64,000 bases of DNA from Clostridia bacterium (GTDB lineage Bacteria > Bacillota > Clostridia > Christensenellales > Aristaeellaceae): assembly GCA_017412715.1 (NCBI GenBank), contig JAFPWU010000034.1, positions 1 to 64,000 of the forward strand, read 5' to 3'. The notes beneath the pieces are model-generated. The model was not told where the DNA came from. It saw nothing but the letters and a program-made list of their open reading frames with translations, and ran no database searches. Both the position numbers and the translations under genes were made by a program. Below are positions 9,083 to 18,441 of the stretch, in pieces. Position 1 is the stretch's first letter. The number at the start of each line of letters is the position of its first letter.

Positions 9083-10714
9083 ATGAAAAAGAATATCAGC
9101 CGGAGCCGGGTGGAAGGCTTTCTCGATGTTCGCGGCCGGAAGATCGTCAACGGTGTCGGAGAAGAAGTGCTGCTCATGGGATGGGGGCTGGGCAACTGGC
9201 TGCTGTGCGAGGGGTACATGTGGCTGGAGTATGACAACCCCCGATTTGACAGGCCCCGCCGGATTGAAGAGGTGATCGAGCGGCTGGCGGGAAGCGCCTG
9301 GGCAGATAAATTCTGGAAAAATTTCCGGGACAGCTACATTACGGAGAACGACATCCAGATGATGGCGGACATGGGATACAACTCTGTCCGGATCCCGATC
9401 AACTCCCGCCTTTTTCTGCGGGAGGGGCCGGGTGTCAGCTTCAACGAGGAGGGCTTCCGGCTGCTGGACCGGGTTATCGACTGGTGTGAGCAGTATCGGC
9501 TGTACGCCTTCATAGATCTGCACGGAGCGCCGGGCGGACAGACCGGGGCCAACATCGATGACTCGGTGGACGACATGTGCCGCCTGCTGATGGACGATGA
9601 CTGCTTCGAGAAGGGGCTTGTGCTGTGGGAGAAGATCGCTGCACGGTATAAGGATCGGTGGATCATCGGCGGATACGATCTGCTGAACGAGCCGATCCGC
9701 CCGGTGCGGTTCCCCGGGGATCCGGACCTGGACGGATATATCCCGAGGCTCAGGGAATTCTACGAAAAATGCATCGCCCGAATCCGGGCGGCGGATTCAA
9801 AGCACATCGTTACGCTGGAGGGGCCCCACTGGGCGACGGAGGAAAGCTTCTTCGACCGGGTATTCGACCCGAAGATGGTCATCCACTTCCACCGCTACGG
9901 CTGCGCGCCGGACATCTCCGCCTTCCGGTCCTGGATTGAGCTGTCGGAGAGGCTGAACGTGCCGCTGTGGCTGGGGGAGACCGGGGAGAACACGATGGAA
10001 TGGTTCTCAGCCATGATGCCGCTGGCGGCCTCGCTGGACATCGGGGTCAACATGTGGCCGTGGAAGAAGATGCGGTGCGAAAACTCGCCCTGCTCCGTGA
10101 TCCCTCCGATGGAGTGGGAGCTGCTGCTGGACTATGCGAGGGGCGGCGCCCATCCCGGATACGAGAAGGCTCAGAAGATTCTTGGAGAATACCTCAAGAA
10201 CATCCGGCTGGAAAACTGCGTCATCAACGAGAAGCTGGCGGCGAACGTTTTCCGGCTGCCGGGGTGCATCATCGCCGGCACAGACTTTGACGAGCTGCCG
10301 GGGAAGGGCGTCTCCTACAGCTCCCGCGGCGGCTTCACGCCGGAGACGGCTTACCGCGGAAACACGGAGATGCTTCTGCACTGCCGGTATCCGGACCGGG
10401 AGAAGCGCTTCACTTTTGACGGGGACTGGGCCAGATACGCGCTGAGGCTGCGGGAAGGGGAATTCGCGTGCTATTCGCTGTACGACGTGTCCGTGCTGTC
10501 CCGGCTGGAGGTCGCGTGCTTCGCGCCGGAGCCTGCAATACTGGAGGTCTGGCAGGACGACACGCTGTTGGGCCGGTTTGACCTGAGCGGGACGGAGAGG
10601 CGGCAGATCCTCTCTGACATGCACCTGAACAACGCCGACGCCTGCGTGCTGAAGCTGCGGACGGTGAAAGGCACTGCGGACATCGAGGCGCTGATAACCG
10701 AAGCGGAAACATGA
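9083..10714 (+). CDS. Intracellular glycoside hydrolase family 5
   Basis: Retaining glycosidase of 543 residues with no signal peptide, so it should act on imported oligosaccharides. The (beta/alpha)8 domain spans about residues 10-370: the acid/base is E203 in the LLNEP motif, and the nucleophile is E299 in WLGETGEN. Other family marks are RIPINSR, DLHGAPGGQTG and HFHRYG. Residues about 400-543 look like a beta-sandwich accessory domain. ATG 9083 is preferred over the upstream TTG (9065) because GGAG lies eight bases before it. The exact specificity (glucan, glucomannan or glucoside) is not determinable here. It is co-transcribed with the importer genes. Confidence 0.88.
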   Translation: MKKNISRSRVEGFLDVRGRKIVNGVGEEVLLMGWGLGNWLLCEGYMWLEYDNPRFDRPRRIEEVIERLAGSAWADKFWKNFRDSYITENDIQMMADMGYNSVRIPINSRLFLREGPGVSFNEEGFRLLDRVIDWCEQYRLYAFIDLHGAPGGQTGANIDDSVDDMCRLLMDDDCFEKGLVLWEKIAARYKDRWIIGGYDLLNEPIRPVRFPGDPDLDGYIPRLREFYEKCIARIRAADSKHIVTLEGPHWATEESFFDRVFDPKMVIHFHRYGCAPDISAFRSWIELSERLNVPLWLGETGENTMEWFSAMMPLAASLDIGVNMWPWKKMRCENSPCSVIPPMEWELLLDYARGGAHPGYEKAQKILGEYLKNIRLENCVINEKLAANVFRLPGCIIAGTDFDELPGKGVSYSSRGGFTPETAYRGNTEMLLHCRYPDREKRFTFDGDWARYALRLREGEFACYSLYDVSVLSRLEVACFAPEPAILEVWQDDTLLGRFDLSGTERRQILSDMHLNNADACVLKLRTVKGTADIEALITEAET

Positions 10715-10747
10715 TTTTTTTTCTTGAATGCGGGAAGGCAGATGAGC

Positions 10748-11746
10748 ATGAACAAAGTCACCATCAGGGATGTGGCACGGGAGGCGGGAGTCTCCATCGC
10801 TACGGTTTCCAACGCGCTCAACGGATCCGATCTGGTTCAGCCCAAGACCCGGGAGCATGTGCTGGATGCGGCGAGGCGGCTCAATTATATTCCCAACATG
10901 AACGGGAAGCATCTTCGGGCTGCGCAGACCCACACCATCGGTCTGTTCGTTACCTCCATGACGGGCAGCTACTACAGCGACATGGCGGACTCCATCCACT
11001 ACCTGTGCCGGAAGATGGGATACGAGCTGAACGTGTTCATCGCGGACGAGGAGAAGCCCCTGCTTCCTTCGATCCAGAGCCGCGGCATCGACGGGGCGAT
11101 CATCCTTTTCGGCATGCTGAATCCGGAGGAGATGAAGAGGATGAAGGCCTCCCGGCTGCCCGTCGTTTTCCTGGATCAGGAGGCGAAGGACCGGTGCATC
11201 TCCAGCGTCATCTATGAATCCTATGACACCGGGCGGATGGCGGCGGAATATCTGCTGGGCCTCGGGCACAGGAACATGATGCATATCTTCGGCGTGTCCC
11301 ACAACTATGACAGCATCCAGCGCAGGGCGGGTTTTGAGGACGCGCTGCGGGAGGCGGGATTCCCCCTGCGGGAGGAGAACATCCTGGTCGGACGGTTTGA
11401 GAAGGCTGCGGCTTATCGGTCCATGCACCGTTGGCTGAAGGAGCATGACGCGCTCCCGGATGCGGTTTTTGCGGCCAACGACCTGAGCGCCATCGGATGC
11501 ATGGAGGCCCTGCGGGAGTACGGGATCAGGGTTCCGGAGGATATCAGCATCATCGGATGCGACGACCATCTGCTGGCCGGATACTGCACCCCGGCGCTGA
11601 CCACCATTCGCACGCACATGGAGCGGCAGGGGACGACGGCCGCTGCGGAGCTGTTCCGGCTGATTGCGGGCAGCGAAGGGCGCATCACGCGGCTGCCGGG
11701 GGACATCGTTGTGCGCAAATCCTGCGCCATGCATCCTGACAGATGA
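10748..11746 (+). CDS. LacI-family transcriptional regulator
   Basis: DNA-binding regulator of 332 residues with an N-terminal LacI helix-turn-helix (VTIRDVAREAGVSIATVSNALNG) and hinge, followed by a periplasmic-binding-protein-like sensor domain (about 60-332). ATG 10748 sits nine bases after GGAAGG; ATGs at 10742 and 10724 are in frame but less well placed. As the last gene of the operon it is the obvious candidate to bind the two operators at 4758 and 4833, repressing until the imported sugar is present. Confidence 0.93.
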   Translation: MNKVTIRDVAREAGVSIATVSNALNGSDLVQPKTREHVLDAARRLNYIPNMNGKHLRAAQTHTIGLFVTSMTGSYYSDMADSIHYLCRKMGYELNVFIADEEKPLLPSIQSRGIDGAIILFGMLNPEEMKRMKASRLPVVFLDQEAKDRCISSVIYESYDTGRMAAEYLLGLGHRNMMHIFGVSHNYDSIQRRAGFEDALREAGFPLREENILVGRFEKAAAYRSMHRWLKEHDALPDAVFAANDLSAIGCMEALREYGIRVPEDISIIGCDDHLLAGYCTPALTTIRTHMERQGTTAAAELFRLIAGSEGRITRLPGDIVVRKSCAMHPDR

Positions 11747-11808
11747 CGGGCATCACGGTTGAAAATATGAAAAAGGGAAAAATATCCCAGGAACAGGATC
11801 GGTCTGAA

Positions 11809-11847
11809 GGGGCTGTCTCACTAAGATCATTTTGAGACAGCCCCTTT
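11809..11847. repeat. 38-bp palindromic direct repeat, left copy (also terminator)
   Basis: Perfect 12-bp arms GGGGCTGTCTCA and TGAGACAGCCCC enclose a 12-base loop (CTAAGATCATTT), followed by TTT. An identical copy including the loop is at 27030-27067 in the same orientation. Here it sits just after the LacI gene and would end that transcript. The identical loop argues for duplication or mobility rather than two independent terminators. Confidence 0.9.
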
Positions 11848-11895
11848 GCTGTTATCCATGTATGCTAAATGGAGATAGCTGTTGCGTGCGCTCCT

Positions 11896-12750
11896 TTACA
11901 CGCCGGAATAGGCGGAGAAACCGCCGTCAATAGGCAGCGTCACGCCGGTGATAAAGCTGGCGGCGTCGTTGTTGAGCAGGAACAGTACCGCGCCGCTGAG
12001 CTCCTTTTCGCTGTCGCCAAAGCGGCCCATGGGCGTGGCGGCCAGGATCTTGCCCGTGCGGGCGGTGGGGGTGCCATCAGGGTTGAAGAGCAGCGCCGCG
12101 TTCTGCTTGGTGGAGAAGAAGCCGGGGGCAATGGCGTTGACGCGAATGCCGACCTTGCTGAAATGCACCGCCAGCCACTGGGTAAAGTTGGTGATGGCGG
12201 CCTTGGCGCCCGAATAGGCGGGGATCTTGGTCAGGGGTGTGTAGGCGTTCATGCTGCTGATGTTCAGGATGTTGCAGCCCTCCCGGCCCACCATCTGCCG
12301 GGCGAAGGCCTGGGTGGGCAGCAGCGTGCCGATGAAGTTCAGGTTGAACACAAATTCCACGCCGGATTTGTCCAGATCGAAAAAGCTCTTGGTGTCGGCC
12401 TCGATGTCGCCCAGCTCAAAGTATTCCTTGTCGGTGGTGGCCCGGGGATTGTTGCCGCCCGCGCCGTTGAGCAGGATGTCGCAGGGCCCCAGATCGGTCA
12501 GCACCTGATCGGCTACGGCATAGCAAATATCCTTGTCCAATACGTTACAGCTGTACGCCTTCGCCACGCCGCCCTCGGCCACGATTTCCTGGGCGAATTT
12601 GTTGGCGTTTTCATAGTTCAGATCCAGCAGGGCCACCTTCGCCCCGGCCCGGGCCAGGACTTTCGCGAAATAGGAGCACAGCACGCCGCCCGCGCCGGTG
12701 ACCACGGCGACTTTATTGGTCAGATCGGTATTCAGCACATTCTTCTGCAT
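11896..12750 (-). CDS. SDR-family D-mannonate oxidoreductase (fructuronate reductase, UxuB role)
   Basis: Short-chain dehydrogenase of 284 residues that most likely interconverts fructuronate and mannonate with NAD(H) in the cytoplasm. The nucleotide-binding motif TGAGGVLCS is at about 18-26, NGAGG near 95, the catalytic YSGAK near 178, and RVNAIAPGFF follows. Its C-terminal PIDGGFSAYSGV is typical of the YjmF/UxuB-like SDRs found beside uxuA. The ATG at 12750 is chosen because GGGAGG lies just upstream inside the end of uxuA; a longer frame to 12858 only overlaps uxuA. The function is assigned mainly from the adjacent mannonate dehydratase. Confidence 0.87.
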   Translation of the reverse strand: MQKNVLNTDLTNKVAVVTGAGGVLCSYFAKVLARAGAKVALLDLNYENANKFAQEIVAEGGVAKAYSCNVLDKDICYAVADQVLTDLGPCDILLNGAGGNNPRATTDKEYFELGDIEADTKSFFDLDKSGVEFVFNLNFIGTLLPTQAFARQMVGREGCNILNISSMNAYTPLTKIPAYSGAKAAITNFTQWLAVHFSKVGIRVNAIAPGFFSTKQNAALLFNPDGTPTARTGKILAATPMGRFGDSEKELSGAVLFLLNNDAASFITGVTLPIDGGFSAYSGV

Positions 12751-12751
12751 C

Positions 12752-13834
12752 TTATTTTCCTCCCTTGTTTTCTTTATCGATGGCTTCCCACAGGCCGTTG
12801 ATGTAGGCCGCGCCCAGCGCGCGGTCGTACAGGCCGTAGCCCGGCCGTCCCTGCTCATCCCAGATCATGCGGCCATGGTCGGGGCGAATGTAGGTATCGG
12901 GGCAAGTGTCATAAATGGCCTTCATAATCTTATACAGGTCCAGATCGCCGGTGCTGCTCAGGTGGGCCGCCTCCCGGAAATGATGATGGCCCAGGTACTT
13001 GACGTTGCGCACGTGCATGGCCCCGATGCGGTTCATTGCACCGAAGTGGCGGATGATGGCGGGAATGTCATTATCCGGATTGGAGCCGAGAGAACCAGTG
13101 CACAGGCACAGGGTGTTGGCGGGGCTGTCGTGCAGCTGTACCATTTTGTCAAAATCATCCTGGCTGTGGGTGATGCGGGGCAGGCCGAAGATGGGCCAGG
13201 CAGGGTCGTCAGGATGGCAGGCCATGCGCACGCTCACTTCCTCGCACACGGGGATGACCGCGTCCAGGAAATACTTGAAGTTCCTCCGCAGGTCGTCCGG
13301 GCCAATGGATTCATACTGTTTTAAGGTTTTTTCCAGCAGCGCCAGGCGCTCGGGCTCCCAGCCGGGCAGGGTGAAGCCGTGGCTGTCTTCGGCGGTCTTG
13401 CGCACGATCTCCAGCGGGCCCATTTCGCCCAGATCCTTTTCGTCGAAGTACAGGCTGTTGCTGCCATCCTCGGGGATCACCCGCGCCAGATCGGTGCGCA
13501 GCCAGTCGAACACCGGCATGAAGTTGTACACGATCACCTTCACGCCGTGCCTGGCCAGCATGCGGATGGTGCTGATGTAGTTGGCGATGTACTCCTCCCG
13601 GCTGGGCAGGCCCAGCTTGATGTCCTCGTGGACGTTGACGGATTCGATGACTTCGATCTCCAGCCCGGCGTCGTTCACCTCTTTTTTCAGGGCCACGAAC
13701 TCTTCCTCCGGCCAGTCCACGCCAGCGGGCTTATCCAGCAGGCCCATGAGCCCCGTCATGCCGGGGATCTGCTTCACATATTTCAGGGGAATGGGGTCGA
13801 TTTGGCTGCCGTACCAGCGGAAGGTCATTTTCAT
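12752..13834 (-). CDS. uxuA: Mannonate dehydratase
   Basis: Converts D-mannonate to 2-keto-3-deoxy-D-gluconate in hexuronate catabolism. The 360-residue length and the N-terminal [20 protein letters not shown] are family-typical. The conserved metal-site segment [16 protein letters not shown] lies near residue 210, and the C-terminal [19 protein letters not shown] is a family signature. The ribosome-binding site AGGAGG precedes the ATG, overlapping the end of the upstream HAD gene. It forms an operon with the HAD gene and the SDR. Confidence 0.96.
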   Translation of the reverse strand: MKMTFRWYGSQIDPIPLKYVKQIPGMTGLMGLLDKPAGVDWPEEEFVALKKEVNDAGLEIEVIESVNVHEDIKLGLPSREEYIANYISTIRMLARHGVKVIVYNFMPVFDWLRTDLARVIPEDGSNSLYFDEKDLGEMGPLEIVRKTAEDSHGFTLPGWEPERLALLEKTLKQYESIGPDDLRRNFKYFLDAVIPVCEEVSVRMACHPDDPAWPIFGLPRITHSQDDFDKMVQLHDSPANTLCLCTGSLGSNPDNDIPAIIRHFGAMNRIGAMHVRNVKYLGHHHFREAAHLSSTGDLDLYKIMKAIYDTCPDTYIRPDHGRMIWDEQGRPGYGLYDRALGAAYINGLWEAIDKENKGGK

Positions 13835-13847
13835 GGGGCGTTCCTCC

Positions 13848-14675
13848 TTAGCTCAGCATTGCTTTCAGCAGATCGTAGTATTTGGCTTCTTCCGTTTCAT
13901 CGTATTTCCCGGCTAGGAACAGAGGCAGGATCGCTTCCCGGAACCGCTGCCAGGACGCTGCTTCATTGCCCGGCATAATGGGATAAAACAATGCCCCGGC
14001 CTCGTGGGCGGCGATGCCGTCGCTGTCGGTATCGCCCAGCATCAGCATGCTGACGTTTTCCCCGCATTGGGCCTTGGCCTTGAGCAGCTGTAACGTTTTG
14101 CTGCCGTCCTCCTGGCTCATGAGCAGGTCCACGCAGGGCGTCAAGCCACCGGCGGCCCAGTCCTTTTCCAGACCGGCTTTGGCGGCAGAGGAGACCACGG
14201 CCACCGCGGCGGTCTGATGCGCCTGCGCCAACGCCTCCTGAACGCCCGGGTAGGGCATCAGCCCCTCGCAGGCGCGGGTAAACAACGCATCCGCTTTGTC
14301 CGACCAGGCCAGCACCTTTTCCAATTCTTTGGAGGGCTGCTTTTCCATCCAGCGTTTCAGCGTGGCCGGGGAATACTTGTTTTCGCCCGCCACATAGGCG
14401 CGCAGATCGGCCAAATCAGGCAGGCAGGCTTCATGCGGATATTCCTTTTTCAGCCGCTCAAAGGCTTCCAGCAGGCCGGGAAAGCGGTTGATGCCGCGCA
14501 GGGAGGAGAACAGGTTGACCACCTTTTCGATCTCGGTGAAGCGTTGGGCCACTGGCTCGGGCATGGGCCAGATCTCCAGCGCCGCCGGGATAAAGGCGTC
14601 CAGATGCTTGATATTCATGCTGTCAAAGGCGGTTCCGTCAGAATCGACGCCGATCAGGAAACGGGATGGGAGCAT
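13848..14675 (-). CDS. HAD-superfamily hydrolase
   Basis: Predicted phosphatase-type hydrolase, 275 residues. Motif I is D11-S-D13-G-T, a serine region occurs near residue 165 (VVSSAAK), and the C-terminal acidic motif is GDTDSDG, so the HAD active site looks complete. A helical cap lies between. It is the first gene of the uxu operon. A role in dephosphorylating a sugar or a dead-end hexuronate phosphate is a guess from context; the substrate is unknown. Confidence 0.85.
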   Translation of the reverse strand: MLPSRFLIGVDSDGTAFDSMNIKHLDAFIPAALEIWPMPEPVAQRFTEIEKVVNLFSSLRGINRFPGLLEAFERLKKEYPHEACLPDLADLRAYVAGENKYSPATLKRWMEKQPSKELEKVLAWSDKADALFTRACEGLMPYPGVQEALAQAHQTAAVAVVSSAAKAGLEKDWAAGGLTPCVDLLMSQEDGSKTLQLLKAKAQCGENVSMLMLGDTDSDGIAAHEAGALFYPIMPGNEAASWQRFREAILPLFLAGKYDETEEAKYYDLLKAMLS

Positions 14676-14731
14676 GGTGAGCCCTCCTTTGTGAAATTGG
14701 TTTGGTACATGTCCGCGTATCCTTCTGCCAA

Positions 14732-14788
14732 TTCTAATTTAACGGAATTATCCTGCCCGGTGTTAGAAAAAAATCCTTTAAATTAGAA
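14732..14788. promoter_or_regulatory. Inverted repeat in front of the uxu operon
   Basis: TTCTAATTTAA (14732-14742) and its exact reverse complement (14778-14788) lie 46 bp apart between the uxu operon start and the end of the AraC gene. A partial match (TTAAATTA) occurs near 16090 between the AraC gene and the GH2 gene. These are candidate binding sites for the island's AraC regulator. Confidence 0.4.
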
Positions 14789-14820
14789 AAAGAAGCGCGC
14801 TCCGAAATCAGGAACGCGCT
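14786..14820 (-). terminator. Terminator of the AraC gene (minus strand)
   Basis: On the minus strand AGCGCGTTCC pairs with GGAGCGCGCT around a 7-base loop (one T-G pair), followed by TCTTTTTC. It begins nine bases after the AraC stop. Confidence 0.85.
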
Positions 14821-14828
14821 GCCGTTTA

Positions 14829-16045
14829 TTAGATCGTATGTCTTTTGCGGAACGTGCTGGGCGTTTCACCAAATTCCTTTTTGAACAGCTTGACAAAATA
14901 ATTGGGGTCGGATACACCCACCGCCATGCTGACGTCGCCCACCGTCATGGCGCTGCACGCCAGCAGGTTGGCGGCTTTTTTCATGCGCACCTTTGCCAGA
15001 TAGGCATTGGGGGTGCTGCCCGTTTCCTTTTTGAAGGAGGCGATCAAGTGATCCGTCGATACGCCAAATTCGGCAGCCAGGCGATCAATGCTGATCTCAT
15101 TTTTATATTCATGTTCCAGATAATACAGCGTATTCTGCACCAGGGCGCTATACCGCTTTTCCCGGGCTTCGCGGATGACTTTGCATACGGCCTGGATCAG
15201 GTTTTCAGCGCAAAGATTAATGGCCTCGTCCGTCTGGGCCTGGCTGACCTCCTGGGCGTTCTGGTCGGTCAGCCGGTCGATTACCAGGGCGGGCAGCCCG
15301 GCGTCAATGGCTGCGTGGCGCACCGTAGTGCGCAGGATTGTGGCGCCCAGCTTGGCCTGCTCCCGCGTGAAGCGACGGATCTTGAGCGCTGTCACATCCT
15401 GCACCACAATGTGCAGCTGATGGATGGCGGCGCGGGTATCGCCTTGTTTAATGTATTCGATCATCTGGCGCTCGGCGGCGTAGCGGCGTTCGATCAGCGT
15501 GTTGTGGTTAGCCCGCAGCGTGCTCTCCTCCAGTACGTCGGCAGCCTTGACGTCCTGGCTGTTGAGGATATGGAACATTTTATCTGGCTCCTGGGGATAT
15601 ACGGCTTGAATCAGGGCGGTTACGATGTTTTGCGCCCGCAGGGTGTTGATCGAGGGGAAGGTGCCGCAATAGGTGGTCAGCTGCAGGCTGTCCAGTTCGT
15701 TTAAGCTGTATTGCTTGATGACGGCTGCTGCGCCCGCGGCCGTCAGGTGCTCCGGACAGAAGGGCCCCAGCTCGCAGGGGATGCCCCGAATGGAAAACAG
15801 GATAAAATGCAGCAGGAAAACGTCGCTGATTACAAAGCACGCGGTGTCGGTCAGCGAATCCCTGGCGATGCCGAGCGCCTTTTCATCCATATAATACTGG
15901 ATTCGGTGCAGGCGATTGGCCTGGCAAAAGGCCTCGGTCTGGGCTCGTGTTCTCAATTCGGTCAGGGCACGTTATACAGGCGGGTGATCAAATCGGCGGC
16001 GGTATGAAAGCGCAGCTCAAACGCCGCATCCTCTGTGTATTGCAT
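14829..16045 (-). pseudogene. AraC-family transcriptional regulator, frameshifted near its start
   Basis: The intact open frame (14829-15956) gives about 375 residues with a C-terminal double helix-turn-helix of the AraC family (IDRLAAEFGVSTDHLIASF and VGDVSMAVGVSDPNYFVKLF). It has no ATG or ribosome-binding site. A second frame starting at ATG 16045 encodes 27 residues ending LITRLYNVP at a TGA (15962-15964). Adding one C to the C run at 15965-15967 joins the two frames smoothly (NVP-LTELRTRAQ) and restores a 405-residue protein. It is divergent from the GH2 gene and is the obvious local regulator. This is either a real one-base deletion or a sequencing error. Confidence 0.8.
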
Positions 16046-16214
16046 GGCTTCCCCCATAGCGTTTCTGGCAGCTTTGCAACCAGTTTACATTAAATTATAT
16101 CCAGATTCAAGGGATGAAAGCAATTATTTTTCTATTCTATTCGATTTTTTTCTAACTCAGTCCTGCTCTGATCTGTTATTCTTTTACCAGAAACCACACA
16201 AAGGGGATGAGCGA

Positions 16215-18440
16215 ATGCTCCGTCAGCCGATCTTGGACAGGTGGCAGTTCGCCCGGCTTACTGATGGCGATCTGAACGAAATATGTCTTGCCGACGCGCT
16301 GAACACCCGCGGCGAAAGCATTTCCCTGCCCCATACGATGGCGAAGGACGGCCAGCCCTGGAGAGGAAACGCCGTTTATCGCCGCTTGATACAGACCGAT
16401 CCCCGGTGGAAAAACGTCTTTGTTGAATTTGAAGCGGTGGATCAGTGCTGCCGGGTGTTCATCGATGATATCGAGGCGGGCGGCCACCGGGGCGGCTATT
16501 CCCGATTCCGGGTGCAGGTGCCGCGGGAAGCATTGCAAAAACCGGCTTTTGAAATTGCCGTGCTGGTGACCAATGCTGTCAATGAGCACGTGAGCCCGCA
16601 CTTTGGCGACTTCACGGTATACGGCGGCATTCCCCGGCCTGTCCATCTGCTGATCTGCGGGGAAACCCATTTCGATTACCTGTATCACGGCACCGACGGG
16701 CTGATCCTGCGCACGGCGGTGGACGCGGCGGGCAACGGCATCCTGACAGCAGAACCGCACCTGATCAACGCCTCCTGTGCGCTGCTGACCCTCTCCGTAT
16801 GGGAGGATCAGGCCCGTCCAATCGCGCTCAAAAGCGCGTCCATCAGTGAACCAACGCAGCTGATTCTGCCAAAGGTGAAGCTGTGGGACGGGCGAAAATC
16901 CTCAATGCTGTATACGGTGGAAGCTGCCTTGACGGTGGATGGACAGGCAGTGGACAGCGTGACGCTGAAAACCGGCTTCCGCAGGATCGAAGCCGATGGC
17001 AGGGGCCTGCGGCTCAACGGCCAGCCCTGTTTCCTGCGCGGTGTGGCCAAGCATCAGGATCGGGCGAAAGCCTTGACCGCCGTTGCCCCTGAGCAAATTG
17101 CACAGGATTTTGATCTGATCGACGAGATCGGAGCCAATGCTGTCCGCCTTAGCCATTACCAGCATTCCCAGGCCGCCTATGATGCGTGCGACAAACGCGG
17201 CATCCTGTGCTGGGCCGAGATCCCTATGCTCAAGATGACGGAGGATGAAGCTCTTCAGGAAAACGCCCGGCAGCAGCTCACCGAGCTGATCTTGCAGAAT
17301 ATCCATCATCCCTCCGTTTACTGCTGGGGCATTCAGAACGAGATCGCCATGTTCCGGGACGCGCCTTTCATGCATGAGGCCTGCCGCGCGCTGAACGATC
17401 TGGCCCACAGGCTGGATCCGGGCCGACTGACGGCCTGCGCCAACCTGTACCCCGTGCCGCCCGAAAGCAAGCTCAACGGCATCACCGATCTGGTGGGCTA
17501 CAATTATTACTTCGGCTGGTATTACGGAGCGTTCGGCGATTACGGCAAAGCCCTGGACGCCTTCCACGCCGCCCGGCCCGATACGCCGGTGGGCATCACC
17601 GAATACGGCGCGGACGCCAATCTGGCCTTGCACAGCGCCGACCCCAAATGCAAGGACTACAGCGAGGAATACCAGGCGCTGTATCACGAATCTGTTTATC
17701 CTTTCCTCAAAGCCCGGCCTTGGCTGTGGGGAAGCTACGTCTGGAATATGTTCGATTTTTCCAGCGACCGGCGCAACGAGGGCGGCACCAAGGGCGTCAA
17801 CGCTAAGGGGCTGGTCACCTGGGACCGCACGGTCCGCAAGGACGCCTTCTACTATTACAAGGCCCAGTGGAGCGACGCGCCCTTCCTGCACATCTGCGGC
17901 AGGCGTTACGAAAAGCGCGCGGCGGATGCCGTCACCGTCAAGGTGTACACAAACTGCCCGGAGGCCACGCTGACGGTGAACGGACAGCCCTTCGGAAAAG
18001 CAGCGAACAGCGGGAACGGCACGGTGACGTTTGAAAACGTGTCGCTCCGGTTCGGCAGCAATGCCATCGTCGTGAGTAACCAGGATATTACCGATGAAAT
18101 CACGCTGGAGCGGGTGGGAAAGGAGCCCGAAGGCTACCGCCTGCCCGATACCGGCACAGGGAATGTGCTCAACTGGTTTTTGCAGGGCGAGCAGAAGGCG
18201 GATTGCTTTTCCATTGCCTGCACGGCGCAGCAGGTCCTGGAGAATCCCCGTGCCAGCGCCGTGCTCCGGGAGCAAACACCCGGGCTGTACCGGGTACTCA
18301 CCGAACAAAGCGTGATTCCCCTGGGGCTGATGCTCAGAAGCATTTTGAGCCGGGATACCGAAGACCCGGAGCAAATACAGCGAATCAACAAACTATTACA
18401 GGAGATCCCGCTCAAGGGATCAGAAGACAGGAGGGAATGA
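16215..18440 (+). CDS. Glycoside hydrolase family 2, probable beta-glucuronidase
   Basis: Retaining exo-glycosidase, 741 residues, no signal peptide. It has N-terminal beta-sandwich domains (1-300), a TIM barrel (about 300-570) and a C-terminal domain of about 170 residues. The acid/base is E376 (WGIQNE), the nucleophile E463 (GITEYG). An N529-A-K531 motif sits where glucuronidases hold the sugar carboxylate, although some GH2 beta-galactosidases have a similar stretch. The uxuA/uxuB neighbours favour glucuronides. ATG 16215 follows AAAGGGGA; the in-frame upstream extension is low-complexity intergenic DNA. It overlaps nothing and begins a long plus-strand operon. Confidence 0.82.
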   Translation: MLRQPILDRWQFARLTDGDLNEICLADALNTRGESISLPHTMAKDGQPWRGNAVYRRLIQTDPRWKNVFVEFEAVDQCCRVFIDDIEAGGHRGGYSRFRVQVPREALQKPAFEIAVLVTNAVNEHVSPHFGDFTVYGGIPRPVHLLICGETHFDYLYHGTDGLILRTAVDAAGNGILTAEPHLINASCALLTLSVWEDQARPIALKSASISEPTQLILPKVKLWDGRKSSMLYTVEAALTVDGQAVDSVTLKTGFRRIEADGRGLRLNGQPCFLRGVAKHQDRAKALTAVAPEQIAQDFDLIDEIGANAVRLSHYQHSQAAYDACDKRGILCWAEIPMLKMTEDEALQENARQQLTELILQNIHHPSVYCWGIQNEIAMFRDAPFMHEACRALNDLAHRLDPGRLTACANLYPVPPESKLNGITDLVGYNYYFGWYYGAFGDYGKALDAFHAARPDTPVGITEYGADANLALHSADPKCKDYSEEYQALYHESVYPFLKARPWLWGSYVWNMFDFSSDRRNEGGTKGVNAKGLVTWDRTVRKDAFYYYKAQWSDAPFLHICGRRYEKRAADAVTVKVYTNCPEATLTVNGQPFGKAANSGNGTVTFENVSLRFGSNAIVVSNQDITDEITLERVGKEPEGYRLPDTGTGNVLNWFLQGEQKADCFSIACTAQQVLENPRASAVLREQTPGLYRVLTEQSVIPLGLMLRSILSRDTEDPEQIQRINKLLQEIPLKGSEDRRE

Positions 18441-18441
18441 A

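Noticed and set aside
14829..15956. TTG at 15956 as the natural start of the AraC gene
   Set aside because: No ribosome-binding site precedes it, and the conserved N-terminus continues upstream in another frame.
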